64,000 nucleotides of DNA from Archegozetes longisetosus. Its lineage: Eukaryota; Arthropoda; Arachnida; Sarcoptiformes; Trhypochthoniidae. The notes beneath the pieces are model-generated. The model made no database searches, had not been told where the DNA came from, and saw nothing but the letters and a program-made list of their open reading frames with translations. The position numbers were made by a program, and so were the translations under genes. The stretch's first letter is position 1; each line of letters begins with the position of its first letter. The stretch lies in contig JAEMBT020000006.1 in assembly GCA_018873245.2 (NCBI GenBank), positions 8,453,855-8,517,854 on the forward strand, read 5' to 3'. This document shows positions 25,501 through 37,665 of this stretch, one piece after another.

Positions 25501-28500
25501 AATTACGGTTAGAAAGCAAAAAAATTTGTTTAATTTCCATTTAATTAACTAAATTTAAGCAAAACAACAGGAAATAAAGTCCAAAATTACAGTATTTGTC
25601 AGATTTGATCCATTTAACTAAATTTTTGAAAAGATGTGAATATTTTCAGTTTTGTCATTAAAGTATAAAACGATTTTTTGATGCAGTACATGTTTCTCAA
25701 ACTTAATTAACAGAGAATTAACGTTCGAATGAATGAATTAAGTGACTAGATGTGAATCATTTAAAAATAGAGATATGATTGAAACATAAGAAATATATAG
25801 AGTAAAGATAAGATTGATGCGAAGCGAGTTAAGACAGTTTCAAAATGCTATTAGAACAAAGATACCAATCAAAATTGTATTTGGATGACAGCGAGCTATT
25901 AATTATAACAATGAGTCAACCTTACCTTAAATTTATTCAAACGAAAACTTTGTCTAATTCTAGAGTCTATTTAGATACATGTATTTAAATAATCATCTCA
26001 ATCATCAGCTATCTGTCTTATGGCAAACATTAAGTTGGACTCGAAGTGTGGGCACTAGCAAAAATTGAAGCAATCGATAGGGTGAAATAAACAAATATTT
26101 ATTTAGTTATTTTAGTGGCAATAAGTTGTTTTGGAGAAAAAAATGCATTACTATCCACTTTGTTTAGTAGTGAGTCAGCAGAAGAAGGAGATCGATCAGT
26201 ATTTTAGTTGGGATCAAATAACTTATAGTTGAAACATTTTTCCTTATAACTCATAAAAAGACAGGAAACGCCTGACACTAATAACAAAAGTATCCCCTGG
26301 TGCCACAACATAGGTTCATGTCTGTTTACTATTATGTTAGTTTCCTCAAATGATTCAACACAATTCAATTGGATGCGTCCGATTCACTCTTATACACTCC
26401 TATCCCTTATTCAATTAAGATTACAGATACCACTTTATAGCACTTTAAACATTGTACAACTAATGCTATTTGACCATCTTTCCAGTCAACTAATAGTCGA
26501 ATGAACTTAAGTGAATAATACAATAACTCTTGAAAGTACAAAATGATATGAAACAAACAATGAAAGTTTGTCCGAACAGAAGTTCTGCTAAACAATTATA
26601 GTCTATAGAGAAAATAAGACAATTGACTCTACAATGAAAAAAGGGTTTGCACAAAACAAATGATAATACAGTTTAAATACCGGAACTTAAATCACTATAT
26701 CATCGTTTCTATGGTATAGAAACGAACTTTTTTTCTATTATGAACAAAAAGATACAAAGAAATAGTGAATAAAACGCTAATAATTGTTTAAATAATGAAT
26801 CGGTAAATCTATTTCTAAATTAAATACTGCTAACAAAACATGGGATAAGCGGTCGGTGACTGTCTTTGCAAAGACGAGCTCTAATGCATTTCATGTTTAC
26901 TTTGCACCTCAGTTAACATGAAAGAAACACTAATTTATTTGAGTAAAGAATGAAAACCAGAAATATAATGAAAACTCGGAAAAAACGTTTTAACTTTATT
27001 TGGTGCGAATAATAATTAATATTTGGCACTCACCCAAAAAACTAGATTATTATTTATTGATCTTAAAAGTTAATAAAATCGTAGGATTAGTTATGAGACT
27101 AATTATTTGATGGCTCTTTTGGGCTTAATCAAAATGAGAGCAAAGCTGAATATAATAAAATGTGAGATATAAACACATGACATAAATAGTTTAGAAATAT
27201 ACTTTAGTGTTTTACCTGAATAACATGCCCTTGAAAACTTAACACCTTATCACTTCTATCTTACAGCTTATTTCACATTCATATCTATTGAAACCCCAAT
27301 CAACTTAACTATTGAGATAACAAACAACCTAATATCATATCAATAACTTATATTTTGAATCTTAAAATATAGTTTATGTAACTTTCGTTGACTTGTAATT
27401 GCATTTTTGTTGAATGCATTGAAAATGCATTTTATTTGATTTAAAATATGAAAATTACTGCAAACTAGAAACTAAACTAGAACTTCCTTTCAGAATGATT
27501 ATAATCTGATTGCAATAACACATTTTTGATTTAATTGAATCGATTTAAAATTGAGTTTTATTCTTATGTATTTGAGTGTTATTTCTTAATCTATCACATC
27601 ATTAATGAAAGATTCTCACAAAAATTACAATTTCTTGCATTTTGAGCAGTAGTAGAAAAACCGGTTTATTGAGCATAACTTTTGAAACAAGATCTATATA
27701 GTATTTGGTCAGTTTCTGTGGTATTGTTCTTCACCCAACCAGAGGACAGTTTTTTGGCTGTTACGCATTAGAGATTTCAGTTTATTTTCTAAGAAGCCAT
27801 TGCATTTCAAGCATCAAATTTTCAAAATTCATTTAAAAGAATCAACAGAAAAACGCGTCATATTTCATATAATAAAGTTTCCTTTTTTGAAAAAAAACGC
27901 TTCAAAGCATTCATTTTTGTACCAAAGTTAAGGTTATTATTTTCAATGGGAGAAAGCTTTCAATGAGTTTTGTTGAAAATAATTTCAAAGTAAACAAAAT
28001 GAGGAGTTCTACAAATGAATAGTAGAGAAGAAACAGGAGAAAATCACGAGAAGAGAGGTCAGTTTATTATCGAGCAAAGTTAGGAAGGAAACATTGAAGC
28101 TAGAGGATGGCTTGGAAGCAAATATAAAAATATAGAAATAGAGTTGGAATATTGGTATAATTGGGAATTGTCAGTAGAAAGCGTTGGCTATAGAATTAGC
28201 GAGATCGAGTCAGTTGCGTTGAGCGCTTGGATGACACTTCAACAATAGTAGAAACTCAATATATTAGAGATATGGCACCATATATCTTATGAATTATATT
28301 AACCCTTAACAAAGAATTCCCATCTTCCACAATAGGCGTGTCACTTTGTCAAAAATCTTCAGTTCAATGTTTTTGGTGAAAAGTTTTCTATAATTCAAAT
28401 TTATTATCCTTCAGTTGAATATTTATGTGAATAATGACTTGGGAGAGAGCAATGTGCAAATTACTTTATTTTTAGTAATAAAAACCCCTAAATTCGTTTA

Positions 28501-30463
28501 GATTTCACTTTAAGTTATCATTTCTGTCAACTCTCTTCTACTCTACTCAGATCTTTTCAGATCTTTTCAGATGTTTTCAAGTCTTTTGAAATCTTTTCAG
28601 ACGAAGACATTAGTTGGTTAGAGGTATTCTATAAACAGTTGATTGAATACTCGACTTAGCAAGTCTGGCGTAAAATGATAGAAAAAAAGTAATTAAATGC
28701 TAATTTAAGATGTTTGTAGTTTGGCTTCAAACAATTACACCTCAACTGAATGGTTGTAAACCTAAACTAAAACTAATAGATCTACTAAAACGCAACCATT
28801 TATTATATATATAATTATTAATGAATCTGAAACAGAAATTATCAGATCGAGAAAAATACAACCCTTTATTCTGCTGAGAAAATATTACAATTTTAATGAG
28901 TGCTCAATTGAGATTTAAGTAGTAAATTATGATATTCTCTCATGCCTTGAAAATGTTTCAGTAAAACACTTCTCGCTTTTCTAGAATTATAATTTGGCAA
29001 TCACTTTGGAGACAGTTTTAATGTATCTTAATTATTTTAGATTAATTTACTTCATATGGAGGTCATCAAATTTTCAATGACTCCCATTTATATTCTTAAG
29101 CTTTTTTATCCTTCACAATAATTCGTATTACCAGATGCAATAAGAAAACTTTTTCAAACACGATTGTTATAAAAGACTATTATAGTACACAATCAACATT
29201 TCTCTCGAATCTAAGCAAAAAATATCGTAATTATGTTATCGAGTGAATACTGTGTGAAAGTCATTTTTCTGTTAATAGCTTTGAGTGGGCTCACCGTAAA
29301 CTTGCCACTGCATCAATGATCAGAAGCTCAAAAAACTAAATCGCCTCAATCGCTCTCTAATCGATTGATTCTAAAATATTTTCCACTAAAACTAGTCAAA
29401 TTCAAGTGAAATTTTCACTGACACTTGAGGAAATGAATCATGTTCACTGATGGTGTCTTAGGGAAATCAAGTGAAATAGGATTTAGACATTAGCCAAACA
29501 TGGATGAAAGTTGACAAAATAATGATGAAAAATATTTTTATCAAATAACTATTATAAGAGTATCGCTTACATCAATACTAATTTATTACTAAAAGATCAT
29601 TATTGAAACTAATAGTTAAAGAAGCAATTGTAATGATAAATTGTAATCATTCTATCTCTATCTCTAGAGCATTTTCATAATTTTAATAGACTAAACAAGC
29701 TTCAATATATTTAATATATCATTTTATATTTTTAGCGCTTCTTCAAAAGCGAACTAATACTTCTATTATTTATGTTTGTATGTATTTTTATGAGTAATCT
29801 TAAATCAGATTACGTCGTATCAACTCAATATAAATAAACAAGTTTATTTATAAATATATATAACTGTGAAGCAATTCCAAAAACCAATAACTATTCAAAT
29901 TGATTGAATAAATTGAATATTTATTTAGAATTTCAGTTATCAGAAGTTTGAGTTGATTTATTGAATAGATGAGCAAATGTTTTGAATTAGCAACTCATTA
30001 ATTAATAAATAAATAACTCATGTGAATAGCTTATAGACAAATGAATCAAGTTGCTCATGATTAGTAGTTGAAGTTATTTCTAAATAAAACCAGTGGATCA
30101 GAGCTATCTTAAAAGCACAATCAATCGGTGGTTAAACGGAAGCGACAACTAAATCGACTGGTGGTTAAATGGAATCGATAACTAGATCAATTGGTGGTCA
30201 AATGGAAGCAGTAGCTAAACCAATAATTGAATGGATTTTAGACTTACATGTCCCAAAAAAATGAATCCATGTTTGATGGCTAACTGTTTGACTGCATTGA
30301 TTCCTCCTTCAGCTTCAATAACGAATTGATTGGTGAAGATATCTTGTTTACAATTAACTAATATTATTGAAGATAATAGAAAACATATTTGAATTAAGAG
30401 TTTTGATGAAACCAAGTGTTGATAGTTGTGTTTCGTATTGATTGTAATCCTAATTGAGTCCAT
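18238..30463 (-). CDS. Fur1: Furin-type proprotein convertase, membrane form (8 coding exons)
   Basis: Exons: 30248-30463, 23723-23824, 22741-23660, 21292-21513, 21189-21228, 20873-21122, 20375-20671, 18238-18740, giving 849 residues with consistent phases. The first intron is 6.4 kb. Furin cleaves R-X-K/R-R sites in the trans-Golgi network. A signal peptide ([17 protein letters not shown]) and prodomain lead to the self-cleavage site RRSKR (residue 121). Catalytic residues are all present: ILDDG (Asp181), [10 protein letters not shown] (His222), [16 protein letters not shown]. The P domain ends [10 protein letters not shown] Ser/Thr-rich linker, one Cys-rich furin repeat, a membrane helix ([20 protein letters not shown]) and a cytosolic tail follow. 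The tail has YDGL, comparable with the YKGL sorting signal of mammalian furin, and an acidic end EDASEEDL like the CK2/PACS acidic cluster. Other 3' ends are possible (see alternative exon). Confidence 0.95.
19473..19482 (-). other. Possible 10-base microexon in the furin last intron
   Basis: On the - strand a consensus acceptor (ATTTCAG) is followed after exactly 10 bases (ATCATTTCTG) by a perfect donor GTAAGT. Spliced after exon 7 it would encode Asp-His-Phe and then form a TGA with the first base of the last exon, truncating the protein before the Cys-rich and membrane parts. The splice signals are seen; use is inferred. Confidence 0.3.
19544..19594. repeat. (TA)n / (TATG)n microsatellite
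   Basis: About 50 bases of TA dinucleotides broken by three TATG units, inside the last intron of furin. Confidence 0.9.
20061..20221 (-). CDS. Fur1: Alternative last exon of furin with hydrophobic C-terminus
   Basis: An open frame of 53 codons starts after an acceptor (GATAG) at 20221 in the same phase as exon 7. Joined to exon 6 it reads [14 protein letters not shown], which matches the last P-domain strand that exon 7 provides as [15 protein letters not shown]; either exon therefore completes the domain. It then runs through a short linker and a two-Cys segment to [18 protein letters not shown] and a stop, a hydrophobic end that could act as a tail anchor or GPI signal. The resulting protein is 636 residues and lacks the Cys-rich repeat and sorting tail. 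Drosophila Fur1 is known to make isoforms that differ in their C-termini by splicing, which supports the reading. Transcript evidence is not available here. Confidence 0.65.
26704..26724. other. Perfect short hairpin in furin intron 1
   Basis: CGTTTCTAT, a three-base loop GGT, then ATAGAAACG: nine perfectly paired bases. Confidence 0.6.
28551..28600. repeat. 10-base tandem repeat, five units
   Basis: Units of ATCTTTTCAG (three exact, two with two changes each) in direct tandem inside furin intron 1. Confidence 0.85.
30120..30218. repeat. 33-base tandem repeat, three units
   Basis: Three 33-base units at 30120-30152, 30153-30185 and 30186-30218, sharing the core TGGTGGT(T/C)AAATGGAA, about 75-80% alike. 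They end 29 bases from the splice donor of furin exon 1, at the very start of intron 1. Confidence 0.85.
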
Positions 30464-33078
30464 CGTAATTGTAAACAATAATTGGAGACGATCCTAAGGC
30501 TTGAAATAATACTATTTTCATGAGATATCATTAGAACAGACCATAAATATAAACACTTAGTGATAATAACTGAATAATTGAAATTCAAATATAAAACATT
30601 ATTATTGAATATAAGTAATACTCGTCTAATAGAAATATTTATCACTTGATTATTTTAGTAGAAATACAATAAGTTAACAGTGAATTAATGCTTATATTTG
30701 TATTAATATTGTTAATAAGTGAATACATGACTGAATCTGTTGTCACACTAACTCATAACTGCTTTAGTAAGAATCTAACACTAAGCGCTCAGCACTCCTT
30801 ATACAACCCAGTCAGGGATATCAAGCCAAACATTCGAGCAGCCCAGGCTTATTGTCTACTCTTAATAGAGATCTAAACTTGTTTTTCTCCACTTTCCAAC
30901 GGCGAAATGCGAACATTTTTAACACCTTCTTACTATCTGATAATATGTTTTCTTATCATTTTTCTTGTTTTTCTCTTCTCTCAAATCACTGCATCGTTTC
31001 ACAGTGTAGCGAATTTTTTCAAATGCATTTTTAGAATACACTTTTCACTTCAATTTTAAAATAGCTATTTAAAGTGAATTTTTCAAATAATTTATAAACC
31101 TTTTGAAAAAAACTTATAAATTGTGTTCAAAACTATAGTTCCGCGGTTATTTCATACAAATCTTTAGATCTAGATTAATATTTGAACAATATTCTCAAAT
31201 TGGTTACAAATATGTTTTTATTGATGATCAAGCAAAACCAATCATTTAGAAGTTGATTAAACAAGAAAAACTAATATGAACAGATATTGCGCAATGAATC
31301 AGTTTAGATTTGCATATTTTATAACTGATTGTGCAATATATAAGTGATCATTTTTAGTGATGGATGTAGATGAACTTTGGTTCCGATACAAGTTGATAGC
31401 CTAACATTTTATTTGCACAACAGTGTTGTACACTTAAACATCTTCATTGTTATCCTCATAAAGGTATTATCTCTCAACTCTAGCAATAAATTTATTAATC
31501 ATTAGCGCTGTAGCCAGCTTTTGGTCTGGGACCTAAAAATCTGAATTAAATGCTCTGATTCGTTGAGCCAAACACATACATTAAAATATCTATTAATTTG
31601 TTATCAAACTTTTGATTAATGCTTAACATTAAGCAAGCAATAGACGCGTCAAGTAAGTACAATTTCAAAGTCCTTTGTCACATATCTTTACTTTTTTACA
31701 GACGTACAATTCAATTTTGAAAAAATTTCCGGAGGGACTATAGCCCCTAGCCTCCGCTGGTTATGGCTGTGATCGAGCCTTTAACCATATTAAAGCTATC
31801 TCTGGTGTGAAAAAAACTTTAATCTTGTGTATCAAAAAGTTTATAATTGTTGCAAAGACTTACCAAGACGAGTGGAACATAAAAATTACGATACTAAAAG
31901 CAAATAATACACTAAAATAATTAGAAAAACTGCTTTGATAAGAGTCGGAAATTAGGAAGAAAATTTGGTGCAGGTCTCTATAACAATATGTATAAAGTGG
32001 TGCTGCAAGACTTGCTGCACATTTATTTTTCTGTGAATAAACCTGAAATTGAATCACTACGAAAGTGACTCACTCTAGTTGTAAGGCAAGCTCCGTATGA
32101 AATAATCGTATAATTAAAGAATATCTCGCAAGTATTTAAAACCATTATATCATAAGAAAATATTTTCAGTTCATTTCACATCCTCTGCGAAACAGGCAAT
32201 TCTTACAATTTGTTTATTTTTATAATTAGAGTAATTATAAGGTTTAGAGAAATTTATTATTTGTTTATCAGAAGCTAAACTTAAATAGATTTGCATAACA
32301 CGAATGCTAGACTCTCATGGAACTCTTGTTAGCAATGAGATAACATAAGTAACTCTTTTTTCACTTGACATTCACTTGTTATCACTCATAGGAAGGTTAA
32401 TAGAAATTCTTTTTTACTTGACCTTTTGCGGCAACTCATAAAAATATTGCGCATCAATTCAAAGTAACATCATTATGAGTAGAATAACTGAGTAGAGTTG
32501 CATAATAGGTCTGAAAAGTTTGGACCATTTTAAATCCTAAAATTAAACAAAACTTTATTCTACACTCACTTAGATTTGGAATCTCATTAATTTACAAAGT
32601 TTGTTTTTCACTTAATATTCTAAACTGTGAGAAACGATTTGTTGAAATCTATTACTCAAACCATCCAAAGATAAAATTAATTTAAAATCTAAGTTTTATT
32701 TCAAATTATTGTTAAAAATGACAAAAATATTTAACAAATTATTCAAATTCCTGAATTTTTGTAATGTATTTTTGAAAATTGACATCAATATTATTTAGGA
32801 GTAATAAAAGTCCAATAATGTATAAAATAGATTCAGTATAACAAACTAAAATAATAAATTAATAAACTAATTGAATATAATTGAAGTCTCGTAGTCAATT
32901 TATCATTAGTCTTCGTTAAAATTTTGAAATTTTTCTATCATTTATTGTATTTATAATGTGATTGATGCCTAAATTGTCATCACTTTCAAAACAAGTTCAC
33001 GAAATGAGAAGTTTCAAAAAGAAGTCTTTGTAATAAATAAAACTCTGAAACGTAACTAACATACGCTAAAATTGAATT
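30464..33078. other. Intergenic between furin 5' end and snurportin 3' end
   Basis: 2.6 kb expected to hold the furin promoter. A short hAT derivative lies at 31503-31771. A 62-codon frame at 30688-30876 starts with a hydrophobic stretch but has no family resemblance and is not called. Confidence 0.55.
31503..31771. mobile_element. Short hAT derivative (MITE-like), copy 2
   Basis: The left end TAGCGCTGTAGCCAGC followed by TTTTGGTCTGGG and the right end GCTGGTTATGGCTGTG match the ends of the element at 15032-15660, and internal words (AAAATATCTATTAATTTGTT, ACTATAGCCCCTAGC) match too. It is 269 bases, non-coding, and no target duplication remains, so it is older than copy 1. Confidence 0.8.
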
Positions 33079-34179
33079 TCAATCGCACATTTGATTATCA
33101 CTGATATTACTATCTATAGTTATATTTAAAATATCTGAGACCATATTTAGCTTAAGCCAGTTGACTAGCGGTGTTACTCCTGGGGTGTAATGGCTCTTCT
33201 TATGATAGAAAAGTAAACCATCCAACTTATCGGGTAAATAAATGAGAAACAAATGTTAAAAATCATAAAAACATATAGATCTGTGTAATCAATCAATTGA
33301 GAAAAGACTAACTTGTGAAGAAAACTGAAACGGAGGTTTAACTGCTTCTGCTATTTGTTGAGTAGAACAGCCAAAATGTTTCAATACATGGAACTGATAA
33401 CGATTCAATTTAGCTGTTTGCTTAACATCACAACATTCGTCATTCAATTTTGATTCTAACCAATAGAATCTGAATTCAGTTTCGCATTCGTAAAAATTGG
33501 ATCCATTCCAAGACATTACATCAAGGATATAAAAAATTCTTTCAGATTCGCTGAAGATGCAATCAATGATACAGCTCTCTTTGTGATTTTTCGATGTTTT
33601 TCTGTTTCCTCCCGGAAGTAATGACGGAAATGTATTCATGAGATAACCAGTTCTTGAGTAGGCTTTTGTTTGGCCTTTAGATCCGATAACAAGACACCTT
33701 TTGCCAATTGGACACAACACTAAATACCAGTTAGTCTTCAAGTCATGCGGAACTTCGACCAGCCACTCGGAAAGCATTAGTTGATTCTTATATTTGTTTA
33801 TGTAAAACTTTTTCCTAGTTCTTTCACTCGTGTCCATCGATTCACTAGAATTGTCTTCATTTTCATCTAATTGTTCGCTTGAATCGCTATCACTTAATAG
33901 CGAACGAAATCTCATAACAATTTGATCGCGATTTCTGTTAATCAGAAAACAATAAGTAATTAAAATAATCTTAAATTGATATGAAATTAATTAAAAGAAA
34001 TAATACTTTTTCTGTGACTCAATAAACGATTTTCTTCTAGTTTCTTGCATCAAATTGTTATCAAAATGACATTTATTTTTGTATGAACTAAATCTTGGAT
34101 GAGGTCTATTGGTGTCGTTGACTTCATTAGTTATAAGAAATGATTGATCAAAAGATTCAATTACGTTATCGAATGACAT
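33079..34179 (-). CDS. SNUPN: Snurportin-1, m3G-cap snRNP import adaptor (three exons)
   Basis: Exons 34007-34179, 33313-33934 and 33079-33225 give 313 residues (human 360). Snurportin binds the trimethylguanosine cap of assembled U snRNPs and importin-beta, bringing the particles into the nucleus. The importin-beta-binding region is residues 1-65 ([24 protein letters not shown]). The cap-binding domain shows the family's [52 protein letters not shown] and [13 protein letters not shown], and the last exon begins [16 protein letters not shown]. The C-terminus ends soon after VSDIL, shorter than in vertebrates, which have a low-complexity tail. SUGP1 and SMN are upstream neighbours. Confidence 0.94.
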
Positions 34180-35300
34180 CTTTAATTAGTCAACAATTAA
34201 AATAAAAATAGAAATAATGCGCGAATTTGTGTCGATTTAAATGAGGTAAAACAAGTGATTGTCTCTAGCTGTACATAAAGTATGTCTTTCTAAATGCCTT
34301 TTCAAGCTTTTAGTAAAAACTTCTAATCAATGAAAGGTTCACTAACTTTCTCAAGTCTTACACTCCAGGCCATTGATCCAAACATTAAAAGTATTTTGAT
34401 TAATACTTCTACTCAAAATATTCATTATTTTGAATTGGAATGTAGATAAAAACAGAACAAGTTTCATAAAATGATTCGAAATTGAGGATAAATTTTTTTA
34501 CAGATGCTGTACAAAGATTCAATTACTGAAAAAAGTTTAAGGATCTAAGTTTGAATAGTAATTAATAGAATTAAACAATTGATGGCTCCTACAGAACTAG
34601 TGTTGACTTGAATAAAGTCAGTTTTGTTCGCATGGAAACATCTGCTCTACAACTAACCTTAGGAGGTATTGACTCGAATAAATTTCTAACCGATAGGTAA
34701 TCGATTGATAGGAATAATTAGAATTTCTATTTATTGTTGACAGATCGCATAAATAAATATAATTTAATGCATAAGTTAATCACTAAACGATGGTTTTCTA
34801 GACATGAAATATTTATTTGATTAGAAATATTTTTATAGTAAACTAACTTTACTTCAGCGTTATTACTAAACTTATATTATATAAGCTGAATCGAAGTTTG
34901 TTGTTTGTTATTTATATAATGTGTAACTAAATTATGATAATTTAATGTTCACCACCAATAGAATAGTATTAATAAAATTTAATACAATATCACAAGCAAT
35001 ACATAGAAGACAACGGTTGGACCTCAGTAATAGGCTCGTCTCGGATTATTCTGGAATAAATTCAAGAATAATATTAATGATTTCAGTAAACTTTTCTCAA
35101 ATATTGTTGTTGATGACATATAAGAATAATTTTTCTGAATTTTATGTTAACGTTGAACAAATATAAAAGCAACGAAATCAAGTTAATTAAAATCTAAGCT
35201 CTAAGCTCTATTTGCAATCGCTGAGAAATCCATTAGTAGAAAAATTTTTCATAAGCTTTTTGAGTAATTGTGCGATAATGAGAATATTTTAAGAATGTTC
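34180..35300. other. Intergenic between snurportin and SUGP1
   Basis: 1.1 kb holding the snurportin promoter and the SUGP1 3' end. I looked here for a short exon coding the NNPRRPYY end of SUGP1 and did not find one. No repeat was recognised. Confidence 0.5.
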
Positions 35301-37665
35301 TTATAAATTAATGGTAACAACAGTGAAAGAGAACACAAATGCTATAATTACCAAAGGATTCGGTCTGAACCTATAGGCCAACATCATTCGTTTGCGATAC
35401 GCTTCATATTCATCATCACCTTCTTTAAGCTCATCGGGACGTGCTTGGCCCAAACCGGCATTATTGATACCTCCAACAGATCTGAAATGATTTATAAGAA
35501 AAAACAATAACTTGCAAGTCAACCAAAAACTGACACTAAAGCTATTGATACTAACCTATTGATAGGGTCTGCGATTCCAGTTCCCTGAGAACCTAACCCT
35601 TGACCTTCAACCCAACCCAATTTCTTAAGCATTTGAAAGCCAACATTGTCAGATTGGAGTTTGGCATCTTTGTAATCCGATTCAGGACTCATAGAACCAC
35701 CTTCTTTCAAAGACTCCCACTTTTGCATAAACTTTTCCAACTCTTCAGGAGGCATGAAGTCTCCGATGTGATGTTTTCCTTGAGCTTTCTCAGTCAACTC
35801 TTCAGCCCATAATTGAGTTTTCTTCATTTCCTCTTTCCTTCGCTTGTGTTCCCACGTGCCGTCTTCAATGTCTTCATCAGAATCGTATTCATACCTCACT
35901 TTGCCAGTACGCGCCATCATTTCTGCTGCTTTTTGGTTTTTCTGTAACATTTCAAAGAGCATTTTCATTTTTCGCTGATCTTCCAGTTGTTTCCATTGGT
36001 CCGCAGTCAAGTTTGTATTTCCAAAAACTTGAATCGCATATTGAACTAATGCTGGATCGTGTTTAGTCCCACTTGCTTGCGGCTCAGTCGTATCTCCCCA
36101 ACGACTTTTTCTCGGCCTCTTTGAACCTTTACTTGTTGAAGTCTCGGCAGCTGTTTCATCACAGTAAAAATTGTCGATAAAAATGAAAACAATCAGAATA
36201 CAATTTGCTTTTGAACGTTCAGTATTTGAATAACATAGATGCACACTTTGACAGCTAACTGTCGTATGCTCAGAACCCATTTGACGCTAAGTTGACACTT
36301 AGATATTTGAGGGACAACTTGGTCTTCAAAGCTCTGAGAACGTGAATCTTCAGAATATATTCGTGCAATCCCTCATACTCTTGAGTGACAACTAAACCCT
36401 CAAATGGTTCTCGTTCAAGGATTTACTCAACATATTGACTCTGTATACGATAGCAATTATCGATACCTTAAACTTTTTCATAATACTTGTGCAATAATCA
36501 AAAACTAAACAAATTTAATGGCATGCAAGCGAAATCAAAGAATTGAATACCTTCTTCAGATTTGATTGGAAGTAATCCTTCATTTTGAGCTCGTCTTTTG
36601 GCTTCTTTCAACTCTACAACTCTTTGCTCGAAATACTTATAACGTGACGAATCTTTATCATTAAGCCAACTGTCAGATAAATGAATAAGCAAAATGAAAA
36701 GATGATAAATTCCAGCATTTTGTTAGCCTCAATACCTGTAAAGGTTGTTATTAGCTTTCGATTTACGCATATTTTCTTCGGCTTCGGCTCCGTTCATTGT
36801 GACACTAATAGCAGTCCTTTCGATAGCCAATCGAATGTCTTTATCCTCTGGTGGAAAAACTTTAAGCAGCGGATCAGTTCAAATGTCATCAACAAAACTG
36901 ATTATCTGACGAATAACCACTGACTTATGTTAATAACAATTCCGTAGCCCAACAAATAGGCACAAACGCAGACTATACAATACCCTTTGGTCATTTAAAT
37001 ATTAGAAAGTCTTTTACCTTTAGAGTCGTCCTCATCGTCAGAGAATCTGACAGTTGAGGCTTCAGATGAAACCATGTTTAAATTCGATCTATCCCTATTT
37101 ATGCATTGATATGAAGTCGTAATTAATAATGCATTCATCAATTATATGATTATAACATAACAGATTGCATACTCTGCATCTTGGGGTGCTTTCAAAACCA
37201 TTTTAATGCCTTTTGCTGAATCTTCGGCTTCCGACTTAACGCTACCAGAATCCAACTGGCCGGAAGATGAACTACTTGATTCTTCAGTCTTCTTGTTATG
37301 CATTTGTTTTTGCATTTGCATGAATTGTGCGAAAAACTTCCGTCATTTTTGAATTTATTAACGATTGGTTTAACATCAATATCATTGTTGTTGTCATTAC
37401 TGGATTGATTGACTGGTGTTTGCTCTTCATTAATATGATTATCTTCTGATTTAGTAACAGTTTCAGTATTTGTTATTTGATTAGAGTTAGGAATATCATC
37501 ATTCGAGTCGTAATCATATGATTCACAATTGCTTTGGTTAGTTATCTCTTTATCTGATGATTGATTTAATTTTTCTTCGATTTCTCTCTTTCTTTGTTCA
37601 ATAAGTCTTTCCTGTTGTGATAATTGTTCGCGTCTTGCAACCCGAGAGCCCAACCATTTACTCAT
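35301..37665 (-). CDS. SUGP1: SURP and G-patch splicing factor SUGP1 (six exons found)
   Basis: Exons: 37173-37665, 37018-37088, 36736-36859, 36551-36669, 35556-36150, 35352-35481; the stop at 35301 holds only if the last donor is read through. About 511 residues are supported (human 645). SUGP1 is a spliceosome factor that works with SF3B1 in branch-site recognition, recruiting a DEAH helicase through its G-patch. Visible parts: the N-terminal REIEEKL helix and NKFKNDGSF block, one SURP-like module, an RKSRWG nuclear motif, the YDSDED and [12 protein letters not shown] stretch, [16 protein letters not shown], the G-patch around [17 protein letters not shown] and the end [20 protein letters not shown]. 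Only one SURP is clear; family members have two. The reading frame breaks in exon 1 after GSF at a run of five A (37332-37336 on the + strand); one more base restores [12 protein letters not shown] and the exon phase, so an assembly error is likely. It is divergent to SMN. Confidence 0.88.

Larger units (their letters stand above)
23825..30247 (-). other. Furin intron 1 (6.4 kb)
   Basis: The largest gene-free stretch of the window. I find no recognisable exon in it on either strand; several frames of 60-93 codons resemble nothing. It holds a 10-base minisatellite (28551-28600), a 33-base tandem repeat (30120-30218), a perfect hairpin (26704-26724) and a palindrome plus stem near 26862-26923. 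Its size in an otherwise compact region suggests regulatory content. Confidence 0.6.

Noticed and set aside
30688-30876. 62-codon + strand frame with a hydrophobic start
   Set aside because: Resembles a secreted peptide only superficially; no family match, no promoter or cleavage pattern that can be argued.
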